Origin: Rhodocyclaceae bacterium | GTDB taxonomy: Bacteria; Pseudomonadota; Gammaproteobacteria; Burkholderiales; Rhodocyclaceae | Direction: 5' to 3' | NCBI GenBank assembly: GCA_023230455.1 | Contig: JALNXH010000011.1 | Span: 1-64,000 of the forward strand | DNA: 64,000 nt | Made by a program: the position numbers and the translations under genes | Shown: in pieces, positions 20,291-31,771 of the stretch | How positions within the stretch are numbered: the first letter of the stretch is position 1 | How the letters are laid out: every line of letters begins with the position of its first letter | The notes under the pieces: generated by a model | Database searches by the model: none | Seen by the model: only the letters and a program-made list of their open reading frames with translations | What the model was told of the DNA's origin: nothing

Positions 20291-22605
20291 CAGACCGCCT
20301 CCAGTTTTGCGACGGATAGCGCCAGCCATTTCATGCCGGCGGCGCCAAAGTTCACCTGCACCCGCGCATCGTTGCCGCCGCCTTCGGCATTGACGATGAC
20401 GCCTGGGCCGAATTTGGCGTGCATCACCGATTGCCCGACGTGCCAGCCGCCCTCCGCGTTGCTGCGACGTCCGCCGGGCGCCACATGGGAAGCCTCAGGC
20501 TCCGCGGCCCAGCGTCCCGCCGGCTGCGCCTTGACGGCGCGCGGCGTCAGCCACTTGAGCAGTCCCGCCGGCACTTCCTCGATGAAGCGCGAAGGCAGGT
20601 TGTAGCGGGTCTGGCCGTGCAGCATGCGAGTCTGGGCGAAGGACAGATAGAGCCGCTGCCGCGCGCGGGTAACGGCGACATACATCAAGCGGCGTTCCTC
20701 TTCCAGGCCCTTCTCTTCGATTGCGCTGTTCTCGTGGGGAAACAGTCCTTCCTCCAGGCCGGTGAGGAACACCACATTGAACTCCAACCCCTTGGCCGAA
20801 TGCACGGTCATCAATTGCAGCGCATCGTCGCTGTCGCCGGCCTGATGTTCGCCGGCTTCCAGCGCCGCATGCGAGAGAAAGGCGGCCAGGTCGGCGGAGA
20901 GCTCGCCTTCCTCGCTGACGCGGCCTTCTTCGGCGATGAAACTGGCAGCGGCATTCACCAGCTCGTCCAGGTTGGCGAGACGATCCTGGCCTTCCTTGTC
21001 GTTCAGATAGTGGCTGCGCAGGCCGGAGAGCTCGATCAGGTGCTCCACCAGCTCGGGCAGCGGCAGGTCGATGGCCTCGCGCATCTTTGCAATCAGCTCG
21101 GCAAAACCGGTCAACGCCGTAGCGGCCTTGCCGCTCAGGCGCGGGATGGCCGCGTGCAGGCTGGAGCCGGCGGCCTTCGCCGCGTCCTGTAGCTGCTCAA
21201 TGCTGCGGGCGCCGATGCCGCGCACCGGAAAATTCACCACGCGGGCGAAGGCGGTGTCGTCGTCGGCATTGGCAATCAGGCGCAGATAGGCCAGCGCATG
21301 CTTGATTTCCTGCCGCTCGAAGAAGCGCAACCCGCCATACACGCGGTAGGGCAGGCCGGCATTGAACAAGGCATGTTCGAGTATCCGCGACTGCGCATTG
21401 CTGCGATAGAGCAGGGCGACCTCGGCGCGGGCATGGCCGTCACGCACCAGGGCCTTGATCTCCTCGACGATCCAGCGTGCCTCCTCGCCGTCGGAAAATC
21501 CCTCGAAGACGCGGATCGGCTCGCCGGCACCTGCATCGGTCCATAGGTTCTTGCCCAGCCGCGCCGAATTGTTTTTGATGATGGCGTTGGCGGCGTCAAG
21601 AATGTTGCCGTGGGAGCGGTAGTTCTGTTCCAACCGGACCACGTTCTGCACGCGGAACTCGCGCTCGAAGTCGCGCATGTTGCCGACGTCGGCGCCGCGG
21701 AAGGCGTAGATCGACTGGTCGTCGTCACCGACACAGAACAAACACCCGCCCCCCTCGCTCCCCCCTCGCGGGGGGAAGTCTGCTTGCTCGCTACGCTCGT
21801 CTGTCACGGGCAGCTTGGTGGCAACCGCGTTGGCGTCTGCGGCTCCGCCGCGTACCGTTCCGGCTCGGGGCGGCCCTTCGCCGGAACTATGCCGCACCGC
21901 CCCAGCGAGCAGACACAGCCAGCGGTATTGCAGGGCGTTCGTATCCTGGAATTCGTCCACCAGGATGTGCTTGAAACGCGCCTGGTAATGCCGCCGCAAC
22001 GGTTCGTTGCGCAACAGCAGTTCGTAGCTGCGCAGCAGCAGTTCGGCGAAATCCACCACACCCTCGCGCTGGCACTGGGCCTCGTAGGCTTCGTAGAGTT
22101 CAACCCGTTTGCGGGTGTATTCGTCCCAGGCCTCCACGGCGCCGGAGCGCAGGCCCTGCTCCTTCTGCGCGTTGATGAAATGCTGTAGTTCGCGCGGCGG
22201 AAACTTCTCGTCGTCCACGTTGAGCGCCTTGAGCAGGCGCTTGATGGCCGACTGCTGGTCGGCCGAATCGAGAATCTGGAACAGCGGAGGCAGTCCGGCG
22301 TCGCGATGATGGGCGCGCAGCAGCCGGTTGCACAGGCCGTGGAAGGTGCCGATCCACATGCCGCGGGTATTGATCGGCAGCATCGCCGACAACCGGGTCA
22401 ACATTTCCTTCGCCGCTTTGTTGGTGAAGGTGACCGCCAGGACGCCCTGGGGGGTGATTTGTCCGGTGGAAATTAGCCAGGCGATACGGGTGGTAAGCAC
22501 CCGGGTCTTGCCCGAACCCGCGCCGGCAAGGATCAGAGCGTGTTGCGGCGGCAGGGTGACTGCGGCCAGTTGTTCCGGATTGAGGCCGCGAAGAAGGTCT
22601 GACAT
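20290..22605 (-). CDS. uvrD: UvrD/Rep superfamily 1 DNA helicase, with an in-frame insertion
   Basis: 771 residues from the ATG at 22605. It unwinds DNA 3'-5' in nucleotide excision and mismatch repair. SF1A motifs are in order: GAGSGKTRVL (Walker A, about residue 30), FTNKAAKEM, GTFHGLCNRLLR, LVDEFQDTN (Walker B), GDDDQSIYAFRGAD, LEQNYRSHGNIL, TVHSAKGLEF and VAVTRARQRLYLS. About 51 extra residues (237-287) sit between LCLLAGA and CLFCVGDDDQ, where family members have only about five. Their DNA looks like an intergenic repeat (see 21745-21897). All motifs are intact, so the protein is probably functional. The downstream hydrolase overlaps by TGATG. Confidence 0.94.
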   Translation of the reverse strand: MSDLLRGLNPEQLAAVTLPPQHALILAGAGSGKTRVLTTRIAWLISTGQITPQGVLAVTFTNKAAKEMLTRLSAMLPINTRGMWIGTFHGLCNRLLRAHHRDAGLPPLFQILDSADQQSAIKRLLKALNVDDEKFPPRELQHFINAQKEQGLRSGAVEAWDEYTRKRVELYEAYEAQCQREGVVDFAELLLRSYELLLRNEPLRRHYQARFKHILVDEFQDTNALQYRWLCLLAGAVRHSSGEGPPRAGTVRGGAADANAVATKLPVTDERSEQADFPPRGGSEGGGCLFCVGDDDQSIYAFRGADVGNMRDFEREFRVQNVVRLEQNYRSHGNILDAANAIIKNNSARLGKNLWTDAGAGEPIRVFEGFSDGEEARWIVEEIKALVRDGHARAEVALLYRSNAQSRILEHALFNAGLPYRVYGGLRFFERQEIKHALAYLRLIANADDDTAFARVVNFPVRGIGARSIEQLQDAAKAAGSSLHAAIPRLSGKAATALTGFAELIAKMREAIDLPLPELVEHLIELSGLRSHYLNDKEGQDRLANLDELVNAAASFIAEEGRVSEEGELSADLAAFLSHAALEAGEHQAGDSDDALQLMTVHSAKGLEFNVVFLTGLEEGLFPHENSAIEEKGLEEERRLMYVAVTRARQRLYLSFAQTRMLHGQTRYNLPSRFIEEVPAGLLKWLTPRAVKAQPAGRWAAEPEASHVAPGGRRSNAEGGWHVGQSVMHAKFGPGVIVNAEGGGNDARVQVNFGAAGMKWLALSVAKLEAV
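21745..21897. repeat. Repeat-like insertion inside uvrD, 153 bp, in frame
   Basis: Codes for residues 237-287 of the helicase, absent from ordinary UvrD. The DNA contains a G/C hairpin (CCCCCCTCG next to CGGGGGG, about 21761-21776) and stretches such as TTGCTCGCTACGCTCGTCTG. These look like the intergenic dispersed repeats of Azoarcus- and Thauera-type genomes. 153 is divisible by 3 and the inserted frame has no stop. No second copy was seen in the window. Confidence 0.7.
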
Positions 22606-22675
22606 TCGCCGATTATACGCGGCCACCCCTTTCCGCCCACCGCCAGGACGACCAAACCCATGCCTGGAGCACGAT

Positions 22676-22690
22676 TGTTGCGAAGCAACA
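22676..22690. promoter_or_regulatory. Palindromic operator, distal copy (PhaR/PhbF-like)
   Basis: TGTTGCGAAGCAACA, a perfect dyad with a 3-bp centre, 79 bp upstream of an identical-arm site at 22755. As I recall it, PhbF of Herbaspirillum binds TG-N-TGC-N3-GCAA, which this matches exactly. Confidence 0.65.
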
Positions 22691-22727
22691 CCATTTAATT
22701 TGAACTGCCAACATTTCCCTTTGTCTA

Positions 22728-22755
22728 TTGAATGTTAGCGTTTAGCCTCCATTAT
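22728..22755 (+). promoter_or_regulatory. Candidate sigma-70 promoter of the 109-residue gene
   Basis: TTGAAT (22728-22733) and CATTAT (22750-22755) are separated by 16 bp. The -10 abuts the operator palindrome at 22755-22769, so a protein bound there would block initiation. Confidence 0.5.
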
Positions 22756-22769
22756 GTTGCATAGCAACA
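22755..22769. promoter_or_regulatory. Palindromic operator, proximal copy (PhaR/PhbF-like)
   Basis: TGTTGCATAGCAACA has the same arms as the 22676 site with a different 3-bp centre. It covers the expected transcription start of the gene at 22834. Confidence 0.65.
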
Positions 22770-22833
22770 AATAGCACTGACCGGCTGCGGGGTTTCCGCA
22801 GAAACGGCCCGCTAACGGCCAAAGGAGAACGTA

Positions 22834-23163
22834 ATGAAATCGCCCAAACTGTTGCCCTGGCTCGCCCGGAGCGCCGGGCTGAGCGACGCCCGAATCGGCC
22901 AACTCTGGCTGGACGCCACCCAATATGCCGCCAACGCCACCGGTGAGCATGAAACGCACCGCTACTGGAAGGTCGCCCACGAACGCCTGATCGATTTGGT
23001 GGACGCAGAGTCCATGCTCTGCGCTTCGTCGCGCGAAGCCGCCCCCTGGATCATGCTACAGACCCATATCAGCATGGGCGCACTGGTGCTGACCGGTTTG
23101 ATCGCTGAGGTTTCGGCCAATCTGCGTTCCTGGCTAACGCGGGCCAGCCACCATCCGGTATGA
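22834..23163 (+). CDS. Small conserved-looking protein, possibly linked to polyhydroxyalkanoate metabolism
   Basis: 109 residues with a strong ribosome site (AAAGGAGAACGTA before ATG). I do not recognise a named family. The N-terminal half is helical and charged (LPWLARSAGLSDARIGQLWLDA, then THRYWKVAHERLIDLVDAES). The C-terminal half has an amphipathic or weakly hydrophobic stretch (HISMGALVLTGLIAEVSANLR). There is no signal peptide. Two PhaR/PhbF-like operators lie upstream, one at the promoter. That suggests expression tied to poly-beta-hydroxybutyrate, perhaps as a granule-associated protein. This is inference from the regulatory sites, not from protein similarity. Confidence 0.7.
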   Translation: MKSPKLLPWLARSAGLSDARIGQLWLDATQYAANATGEHETHRYWKVAHERLIDLVDAESMLCASSREAAPWIMLQTHISMGALVLTGLIAEVSANLRSWLTRASHHPV

Positions 23164-23194
23164 GTTGAGCACCCAACCCTTAGGGCGCGGTGCC

Positions 23195-24058
23195 CTACAG
23201 GGTTGGCAGGACGTCCAAACCAAGCGTGCGGCGAACGCCGTCCGCCGCACGCTCGGCGCGGGCTTTGTCGGCAAAGCCCGACAGCAGCACTTCGTAAGTC
23301 CACCCTCCGTCGCCGGCCAAGGGACGAATGCGCACCGGAAAGCCGGCCGTCCGCGCCCGGTCGTAGATCGCCAGCGCGACGCCCTCATCCGCCACATCGC
23401 CCAGCCTTAGCGACCAAGCGCCCCGCCGCCTGAGCGCCCCTTCAGCGGGAGCGATTTCGGTCTCGGCGGCACGCGCGGCAAACTCCGCCGGCGTTGCCAT
23501 GACCAGCGACTGCGGGGCACGGGCACGCGGAGCGAGATAGGTGGTCATCGGTTCATGCAGATCGAACAACGTGCCGTCCGGCGCTTTCACTTCCACCTGC
23601 CCCTCGATCAACATCACCAGGTCCTCGTCCGCCCGGGCGCGTCCCCAGACGTCGGTGCCGCGGATGCCGATGGTGGCGGTACCGACGCGGATGCTCAACT
23701 CGCGATGGCGCAGCTTGACGGCGGCCGCGGTGGTGAAACGAAAAGCCCCGGCCGCCACATCGAGAGCGCCACGAAAGAACGATTCCGGCTTCTTGCTGCG
23801 GGTATGGAACGTCATCTGCGCCGATTCGCCGAACTTGACCGTGCTGCCTTCGGCCAGTTTGAGGTAGACCCGCGAGCCATTGCCGGTTTTCAGGCGATCG
23901 CCGTTGGCGATTTCCATTCCCGGGTAAAGCGGCTCCGTCGTTTCGCCGCGCACACGCCAAGCCGGCGCCTGCAACGCATCGACAACGGCCGGCGGAGCGC
24001 CGTTGGCCAGCAGCGAACAAAGACAAACGACGAGGGCAAAGCAGAAACGGAGAGTCAT
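23195..24058 (-). CDS. Secreted FecR-domain protein with C-terminal SPOR domain
   Basis: 287 residues with a signal peptide (MTLRFCFALVVCLCSLLANGAPP). Residues about 40-170 form a FecR domain (ANGDRLKTGNGSRVYLKLAEGSTVKFGE, then RVGTATIGIRGTDVWGR and LIEGQVEVKAPDG). Residues about 210-285 resemble a SPOR domain (WSLRLGDVADEGVALAIYDRARTAG, YEVLLSGFADKARAERAA), which in other proteins binds denuded peptidoglycan. There is no transmembrane anchor besides the signal and no FecI sigma factor nearby, so it is not a classical anti-sigma FecR. A periplasmic envelope role is inferred. Confidence 0.85.
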   Translation of the reverse strand: MTLRFCFALVVCLCSLLANGAPPAVVDALQAPAWRVRGETTEPLYPGMEIANGDRLKTGNGSRVYLKLAEGSTVKFGESAQMTFHTRSKKPESFFRGALDVAAGAFRFTTAAAVKLRHRELSIRVGTATIGIRGTDVWGRARADEDLVMLIEGQVEVKAPDGTLFDLHEPMTTYLAPRARAPQSLVMATPAEFAARAAETEIAPAEGALRRRGAWSLRLGDVADEGVALAIYDRARTAGFPVRIRPLAGDGGWTYEVLLSGFADKARAERAADGVRRTLGLDVLPTL

Positions 24059-24094
24059 GGCACAGCCTTTGAGGGGTAGGGGCGGCAGGTATAA

Positions 24095-26724
<2,630 letters not shown>

Positions 26725-26725
<1 letters not shown>

Positions 26726-27300
26726 TGCGCCAGGCGACGCTCGGATTTGCCGTCCTGATCGGTCTGCTGCCGCTGGCCGCAGCCAGTGCGATTCCGGCCG
26801 AAGGATTGGCGCTCGACGACAGCCATCTGCTGCGCCCGACACAGGACGGCTGGGAAGTAGTCAGCCGGACCAACGGCGAAACGCAGCCCCGGCTGGTCCC
26901 GGCGCTCGACGCCACCTCGGCGGTTGCCGTCAGCGGTTCGCGCATCGCCTACGTTTCGAGAACCCGCCACGGCGAGCGCCGCCAACTCGGCTGCATCGAC
27001 TACGACTGGGTCCGCGACCGCGTCATCGCCCGCCAGGACACACGCTTGCTGGCCATCGAAGCCGCGCCTACCGAGCAGGCGTCCAGCGTCGCAATCGACG
27101 CGAGTCGGGTAAGCTGCCGCCTGGTCGGCGAAATCTGCACGGCGGATGGCACGGACTGCCATGCAGCGGCACAGGAAGTGAAACTGGGTGCGGAAGCGCG
27201 CAAGGCCGGCAAGGCCAAGACGACCAAGCACCGCGCCCGGCAAGGAAAACATACGTCGGCACCTCGCGCCGGCACTTCAACGAAAAAGGTTCGCTCATGA
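26725..27300 (+). CDS. Secreted hypothetical protein between leuS and lptE
   Basis: 191 residues. A signal peptide is visible (MRQATLGFAVLIGLLPLAAASA, cleavage before IPAEG). The mature part has no motif I recognise; cysteines occur in LGCIDYD, VSCRLVGEICTADGTDC, so disulphides are possible. The last 45 residues are Lys/Arg/Ala/Thr-rich and probably disordered. The start overlaps the leuS stop and its stop overlaps the lptE start by 4 bp (ATGA), so translation of the three genes is coupled. Not part of the textbook leuS-lptE-holA order. Envelope location is inferred from the signal peptide. Confidence 0.75.
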
Positions 27301-27806
27301 AACTGCGCATGCTGCTCGTCACCGTTCTCGCTCTGGGCCTCGCCGCCTGCGGCTTCCAGTTACGCGGCTCAGCCAATCTCGGCTTCAAGACGCTGCACAT
27401 CGCGTTGCCGGAAACCTCCGAGCTGCGCACGGTGCTCGAACGCACCATCGCCGCCGGCAGCGAAACGCGGATCGTCGCCAACCCCAAGGACGCCGAGGCC
27501 ATCCTCAGTATCACCAGCGACATCCCGGGAAAGAACATCCTCTCGCTGAGTTCGGCGGGACGCACGCGTGAGCATCAGCTGGTGCGTACGGTTCGCTTCC
27601 GCGTGCGCAGCAACGCCGGCGAGGATCTGCTGCCGGAAGGCGAAATCGTTCTGCGTCGCGACCTGTCCTTTGACGACAACCAAGTACTGGCCAAGGAAGC
27701 CGAAGAAGCCGTACTCTGGCGCGATATCCAGACCGATCTGGTGCAGCAGTTGCTTCGCCGCCTGGCGGCGGCGAGGACTGCGCCCTCGCCGCAGAGCGGC
27801 AATTAA
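27297..27806 (+). CDS. lptE: LPS-assembly lipoprotein LptE
   Basis: 169 residues. LptE plugs the LptD barrel in the outer membrane and helps insert lipopolysaccharide. A lipobox LAAC is at the end of the signal peptide (cysteine near residue 19), followed by GFQLRG, the hallmark of the family. The rest has the LptE pattern, including REHQLVRTVRFRV and LRRDLSFDDNQVLAKEAEEAVLWRDIQ. It lies between the leuS unit and holA as in most proteobacteria. A GC-rich hairpin (27811-27845) follows the stop. Confidence 0.95.
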   Translation: MKLRMLLVTVLALGLAACGFQLRGSANLGFKTLHIALPETSELRTVLERTIAAGSETRIVANPKDAEAILSITSDIPGKNILSLSSAGRTREHQLVRTVRFRVRSNAGEDLLPEGEIVLRRDLSFDDNQVLAKEAEEAVLWRDIQTDLVQQLLRRLAAARTAPSPQSGN

Positions 27807-27884
27807 AATTCCTTCGCCCCGCCCCTTCCTGGGGTGGGACGAAGGTGTCAGGGCCGCGTGGCGGCCGATATTGGAAACGGTGCC

Positions 27885-28886
27885 GTGCTACTTCGACCGG
27901 AACAACTCGCCGCCCATCTGGAAAAACCTCTGGCGCCGCTGTATGTGGTGCATGGCGACGAGCCGCTGCTGACCATCGAGGCGGCGGATGCGATTCGCGC
28001 CGCGGCGCGCAAGCAGGGCTTCGAGGAACGCGAGGTGCTGATCGCCGGCAGCGGATTCCGCTGGGACGATTTGTTGCTCGCGACGGGCAATATGTCGCTG
28101 TTCGGCGGCGCCAAGCTGATCGACCTGCGCATTCCCTCCGGCAAGCCGGGACGCGATGGCGGCGAAGCGTTGCAGCGGCATTGCGCGCAGAACGCCAACG
28201 GCCTCGCCACGCTGATCAGCCTGCCGCTGCTCGACTGGCAGGCGAAGAAGGCCTCCTGGTTCACCGCGCTGGCGGACGCCGGCGTGGTCGTCGAATGCAA
28301 TGCGCCGCCGCTGACTCAACTTCCCGACTGGGTCGCCCAGCGCATGGCGCGGCAGAAGCAGCACAGCAGCCGCGAAGGCCTCGAATTCATCGCCGGACAC
28401 GTCGAAGGTAATCTGCTGGCGGCGCATCAGGAAATCCAGAAGCTCGCGCTGCTCTATCCCGAGGGCGGGGTGAGCCTGGAGCAAATCGAGGACGCCGTGC
28501 TCGACGTCGCCCGCTTCGATGTGGACAAACTACGCAGTGCTCTGCTGGCAGGCGATGCCGGACGCTGTGCGCGGCTGCTTGACGGCCTGCGCGCCGAGGA
28601 CGCCGCCCTGCCGCTGTTACTCTGGGCGCTCTCCAGCGAACTGCGCGCACTGGCCCAGATTCGCAGCGCCGTGGAGGCCGGTCAGCCGATGGATGCCGCG
28701 CTCAAGGCGGCCAAGGTCTTCGGTCCGCGCCAAGGGCCGCTACGTGCGGCGGCCCAGCGGGTCTCCGCCACTGCCGCGAGGATGGCGCTGCTGCATGCGG
28801 CGCGTATCGACCGGATGATCAAAGGACTGACGAAGGGCGACGTCTGGGACGAGATGCTTCAGCTGACGCTGAAGCTCGCGAAATAA
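27885..28886 (+). CDS. holA: DNA polymerase III delta subunit
   Basis: 333 residues from a GTG at 27885. That start aligns with the family N-terminus (LLRPEQLAAHLEKPLAPLYVVHGDEPLL); the ATG at 27834 would add 17 unlike residues. HolA opens the beta clamp within the clamp-loader complex. Family marks are the Walker-A-like degenerate loop HGDEPLLTIEAADAIR, FGGAKLIDLR, and the C-terminal collar domain with LWALSSELRAL. Downstream of lptE as is typical. A structured leader (27811-27845) precedes it and may modulate read-through. Confidence 0.95.
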   Translation: MLLRPEQLAAHLEKPLAPLYVVHGDEPLLTIEAADAIRAAARKQGFEEREVLIAGSGFRWDDLLLATGNMSLFGGAKLIDLRIPSGKPGRDGGEALQRHCAQNANGLATLISLPLLDWQAKKASWFTALADAGVVVECNAPPLTQLPDWVAQRMARQKQHSSREGLEFIAGHVEGNLLAAHQEIQKLALLYPEGGVSLEQIEDAVLDVARFDVDKLRSALLAGDAGRCARLLDGLRAEDAALPLLLWALSSELRALAQIRSAVEAGQPMDAALKAAKVFGPRQGPLRAAAQRVSATAARMALLHAARIDRMIKGLTKGDVWDEMLQLTLKLAK

Positions 28887-28952
28887 CGCCCCCACTCCCC
28901 AGCCCTCTCCCGGAAAAGGGCGACTGATCGGGCCGCTGCGCGGCGGAATTGA

Positions 28953-29888
28953 TTAAGGGGCTGTCGTCGCACTTGCCGGAGATAAGTCTTCCCGATCCGG
29001 CCGCATGCGCAGGAAAACGGCGAAACGCGGCAAACCGCGGCCGGTGACATCGCGGTAACGATAGGTCACCCAGGTGCCGAGCGGCGGCGGATTGCGCCTT
29101 TCCGCAAGGTTGAACCCGGTACCCAGCTTGAAACGCCGCCCCGCCTCGGTTTCCACCCGTAGCGCCCCCATCAAGCCGGCATACTTGCCGCGCCCCGGAA
29201 GATGCGCGATCACTTTCGCCTCGGCGTCGAAATAAGCCTTCACCTTAAGCAGGTCGTCGCTGCGCCCGGGCCGGTAGGGGGCATCGCCCTTGTGCAGCAT
29301 CAAGCCCTCGCCGCCGGCCTTGACCACCTGGCGCAAGCGGCGCCGGATGTCCGCCGCCGTGGTGGCCGGAGTCTGCTCGACCATATCCACCCAGGGTCGA
29401 TCGATTTCCTTCACTACGCGCTTGAGCACGTCGATCCGCTGTGTGAACGGCTCCGGATGCGCAGGCAGATCGAACAGCATGTAACGTATGCGCCGCCAAG
29501 CGGTATCGTCCGGTACTTGACTACGTACCGTGGCGACAGCATCGGCAAAAGCTCCGCGTCCGGCCCACAGCTCGCCATCGAGAGGATGCGCCGGCCAGCC
29601 CGCGGTAAACCAGTCCGGCGCATGGATCGCGGTGCCGCCCCGCGTCAGCAACTGCCTGCCGTCCCAGTAGCCGCGGACGCCGTCGAGTTTTTCGCTGAGC
29701 CAGTAGCCGCTCGCATCGCCGCCGCTCCACACATTGGCCAGGGTCAACGCTGGCGGGGTGAGCGTTTCAGCAGCCGCAGAGCCCGTCAGCAGCATAAAAG
29801 ACAGCAGCGCGCAGCGCAGCGTTGCAGCGGTTTTATCCGCTGCCGCAGCCAGACGGAGCAAGGTCGGGCGAAGCAACAGAACGGTCAT
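28953..29888 (-). CDS. ATP-dependent DNA ligase with signal peptide (Lig E type)
   Basis: 311 residues from ATG 29888, preceded by ATGGAGTC. Ligase motif I KLDGVRG gives the adenylated lysine; RGGTAIHAP (motif Ia), DGELWAGRG (III), EGLMLHKGDAPY (IV) and DLLKVKAYFDAEAKV (V) follow. There is an OB-like C-terminal domain but no DNA-binding N-terminal domain, as in minimal Lig E enzymes. An N-terminal signal (LRCALLSFMLLTGSAAAETL) predicts periplasmic export, where such ligases are thought to act on imported or extracellular DNA. Oriented opposite to holA and proA. Confidence 0.88.
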   Translation of the reverse strand: MTVLLLRPTLLRLAAAADKTAATLRCALLSFMLLTGSAAAETLTPPALTLANVWSGGDASGYWLSEKLDGVRGYWDGRQLLTRGGTAIHAPDWFTAGWPAHPLDGELWAGRGAFADAVATVRSQVPDDTAWRRIRYMLFDLPAHPEPFTQRIDVLKRVVKEIDRPWVDMVEQTPATTAADIRRRLRQVVKAGGEGLMLHKGDAPYRPGRSDDLLKVKAYFDAEAKVIAHLPGRGKYAGLMGALRVETEAGRRFKLGTGFNLAERRNPPPLGTWVTYRYRDVTGRGLPRFAVFLRMRPDREDLSPASATTAP

Positions 29889-30009
29889 GGCGACTCCATT
29901 CGAGCAATGGTCGGGGCGAGGCCGCAATGATGCCATGATCATCTCCGCCGCAGGCGCAAGCCGCGACGGCAGGGCGGTAGAATGATCGCCTTCAATGGAG
30001 CACGAAACC

Positions 30010-31266
30010 ATGGACATCAAACACTACATGGAGGGCCTAGGCCAGGCGGCCCGCAGCGCCGCGTCGGCGATTGCCCGCGCCTCGACGGCGGCGAAAAACG
30101 CCGCGCTGCTGGCAATGGCGGCGGCCATCCGCGCACGGCAAGACGAGCTGCTCGCCGCCAATGCCGAGGATATAGCCGACGCCCGAGCCAACGGCCTCGA
30201 CGTGGCGATGATCGACCGGCTGACCCTGACCGCCAAGGGCGTCGAGGCCATGGCCGCAGGACTGGAGCAGGTTGCCGCTCTGGCCGATCCGGTCGGCGAA
30301 ATCACCGATCTTAAACGCCGTCCGAGCGGCATCCAGGTCGGCAAGATGCGCGTGCCGATCGGCGTGGTGGGCATCATCTACGAAGCGCGGCCCAACGTCA
30401 CCGCCGATGCCGCCGCGCTGTGCCTGAAGTCGGGCAACGCTGCCATCCTGCGCGGCGGCAAGGAGGCGATCCGCTCCAACCAGGCGATCGCCGCCTGCGT
30501 TCGCACCGGGCTGAAGAGCGCCAGCTTGCCGGAAACCGCGGTGCAGGTGATCGAGACCACCGACCGCGAAGCGGTGGGCCATCTGGTGGCAATGCCGAAA
30601 TACGTCGACGTGATCGTGCCGCGCGGCGGCAAGAGCCTGATCGAGCGCGTCAGCAGGGAGGCGCGGGTGCCGGTGATCAAGCACCTCGACGGCAACTGCC
30701 ATGTTTATGTGGACGACCAGGCCGATCCCGCCAAGGCGCTGAAGATCGTAGAAAATTCCAAGACCCAGCGACTAGGCACCTGCAACACCGCCGAGTCGTT
30801 GCTGGTTGCGCGGGCGATCGCCGCCGAGCAACTGCCGGCCATCGCCCGCATGCTGACGGCGAAGGGCGTGGAAATTCGTGGTTGTGCGGAAACGCAGAAG
30901 CTGGTAGCGGAAGCCAAGGCGGCGACGGAAGAGGACTACTACACCGAGTATCTTGCGGCGATCATTTCGGTCAAGGTGGTGGCCGACGTCGACGCCGCCA
31001 TCGCCCACATCAACCGCTATTCGTCGCAGCACACCGAAGCCATCGTCACCGAAAACTACACCCACGCCATGCGCTTTCTGCGCGAAGTGGATTCGAGCTC
31101 GGTGATGGTCAACGCCTCGACGCGTTTCGCCGACGGCTTCGAGTACGGACTCGGCGCGGAAATCGGCATCTCCACCGACAAGTTCCATGCCCGCGGCCCG
31201 GTGGGCCTCGAGGGCCTGACGTCGCAGAAGTGGATCGTGCTCGGCGACGGGGAAGTGCGGAGCTGA
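30010..31266 (+). CDS. proA: Gamma-glutamyl phosphate reductase
   Basis: 418 residues from ATG 30010; the ATG at 30 (29995) lacks a ribosome site, whereas GGAG sits correctly before 30010. It makes glutamate semialdehyde from gamma-glutamyl phosphate in proline synthesis with NADPH. The catalytic cysteine is C258 in [14 protein letters not shown]. The pattern is that of ALDH-like ProA ([49 protein letters not shown]). Probably translated in a unit with ogt (gap 1 bp) and xerD. Confidence 0.97.
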   Translation: MDIKHYMEGLGQAARSAASAIARASTAAKNAALLAMAAAIRARQDELLAANAEDIADARANGLDVAMIDRLTLTAKGVEAMAAGLEQVAALADPVGEITDLKRRPSGIQVGKMRVPIGVVGIIYEARPNVTADAAALCLKSGNAAILRGGKEAIRSNQAIAACVRTGLKSASLPETAVQVIETTDREAVGHLVAMPKYVDVIVPRGGKSLIERVSREARVPVIKHLDGNCHVYVDDQADPAKALKIVENSKTQRLGTCNTAESLLVARAIAAEQLPAIARMLTAKGVEIRGCAETQKLVAEAKAATEEDYYTEYLAAIISVKVVADVDAAIAHINRYSSQHTEAIVTENYTHAMRFLREVDSSSVMVNASTRFADGFEYGLGAEIGISTDKFHARGPVGLEGLTSQKWIVLGDGEVRS

Positions 31267-31267
31267 A

Positions 31268-31771
31268 GTGAGTGGGCGCGCCGCCAATGCCGACCCAGAC
31301 CGTTACGCGGCGATCATCGCCGCGCCCGGTTTCTGCATCGGCGTGGTCTGCGCCGACGACTGCATCGCCGGCATCGATTTTCTCGAACCCTGCGCCGAAC
31401 AGACCGCCGACACGCCGTTGGCGCACGAAGCGGCGCGGCAACTCCGCGCCTGGCTGAAAGACCCGGCCTGGGTCTTCAACCTGCCGCTGGCCCCGGCCGG
31501 CACGCCTTTCCGGCGCCGGGTCTGGGCACAGATTGGCGCAATCCCCGGCGGCGAAACGCGCAGCTACGGCGATATTGCCAAGATGCTGCACAGCGCCCCG
31601 CGCGCCGTTGGCGGCGCCTGCGGCGCCAACCCCTATCCGATCGTCGTGCCCTGCCATCGCGTGGTCTCCGCCCGCGGCGGATTCAACGCCGGGCTCGGCG
31701 GATTCGCCCATCAACGCGGCGGCTTCCTGCTCGACGTCAAACGCTGGCTGCTTGCCCATGAACGCCGCTGA
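31268..31771 (+). CDS. ogt: Methylated-DNA-protein cysteine methyltransferase
   Basis: 167 residues from a GTG at 31268. It removes methyl groups from O6-methylguanine onto its own cysteine. The catalytic motif PCHRVV is present with C129, preceded by the helix-turn-helix arginine-finger region (FRRRVWAQIGAIPGGETRSYGDIA). The short N-terminal domain is typical of Ogt rather than full Ada. It overlaps the xerD start by 14 bp and follows proA by 1 bp. Confidence 0.93.
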   Translation: MSGRAANADPDRYAAIIAAPGFCIGVVCADDCIAGIDFLEPCAEQTADTPLAHEAARQLRAWLKDPAWVFNLPLAPAGTPFRRRVWAQIGAIPGGETRSYGDIAKMLHSAPRAVGGACGANPYPIVVPCHRVVSARGGFNAGLGGFAHQRGGFLLDVKRWLLAHERR

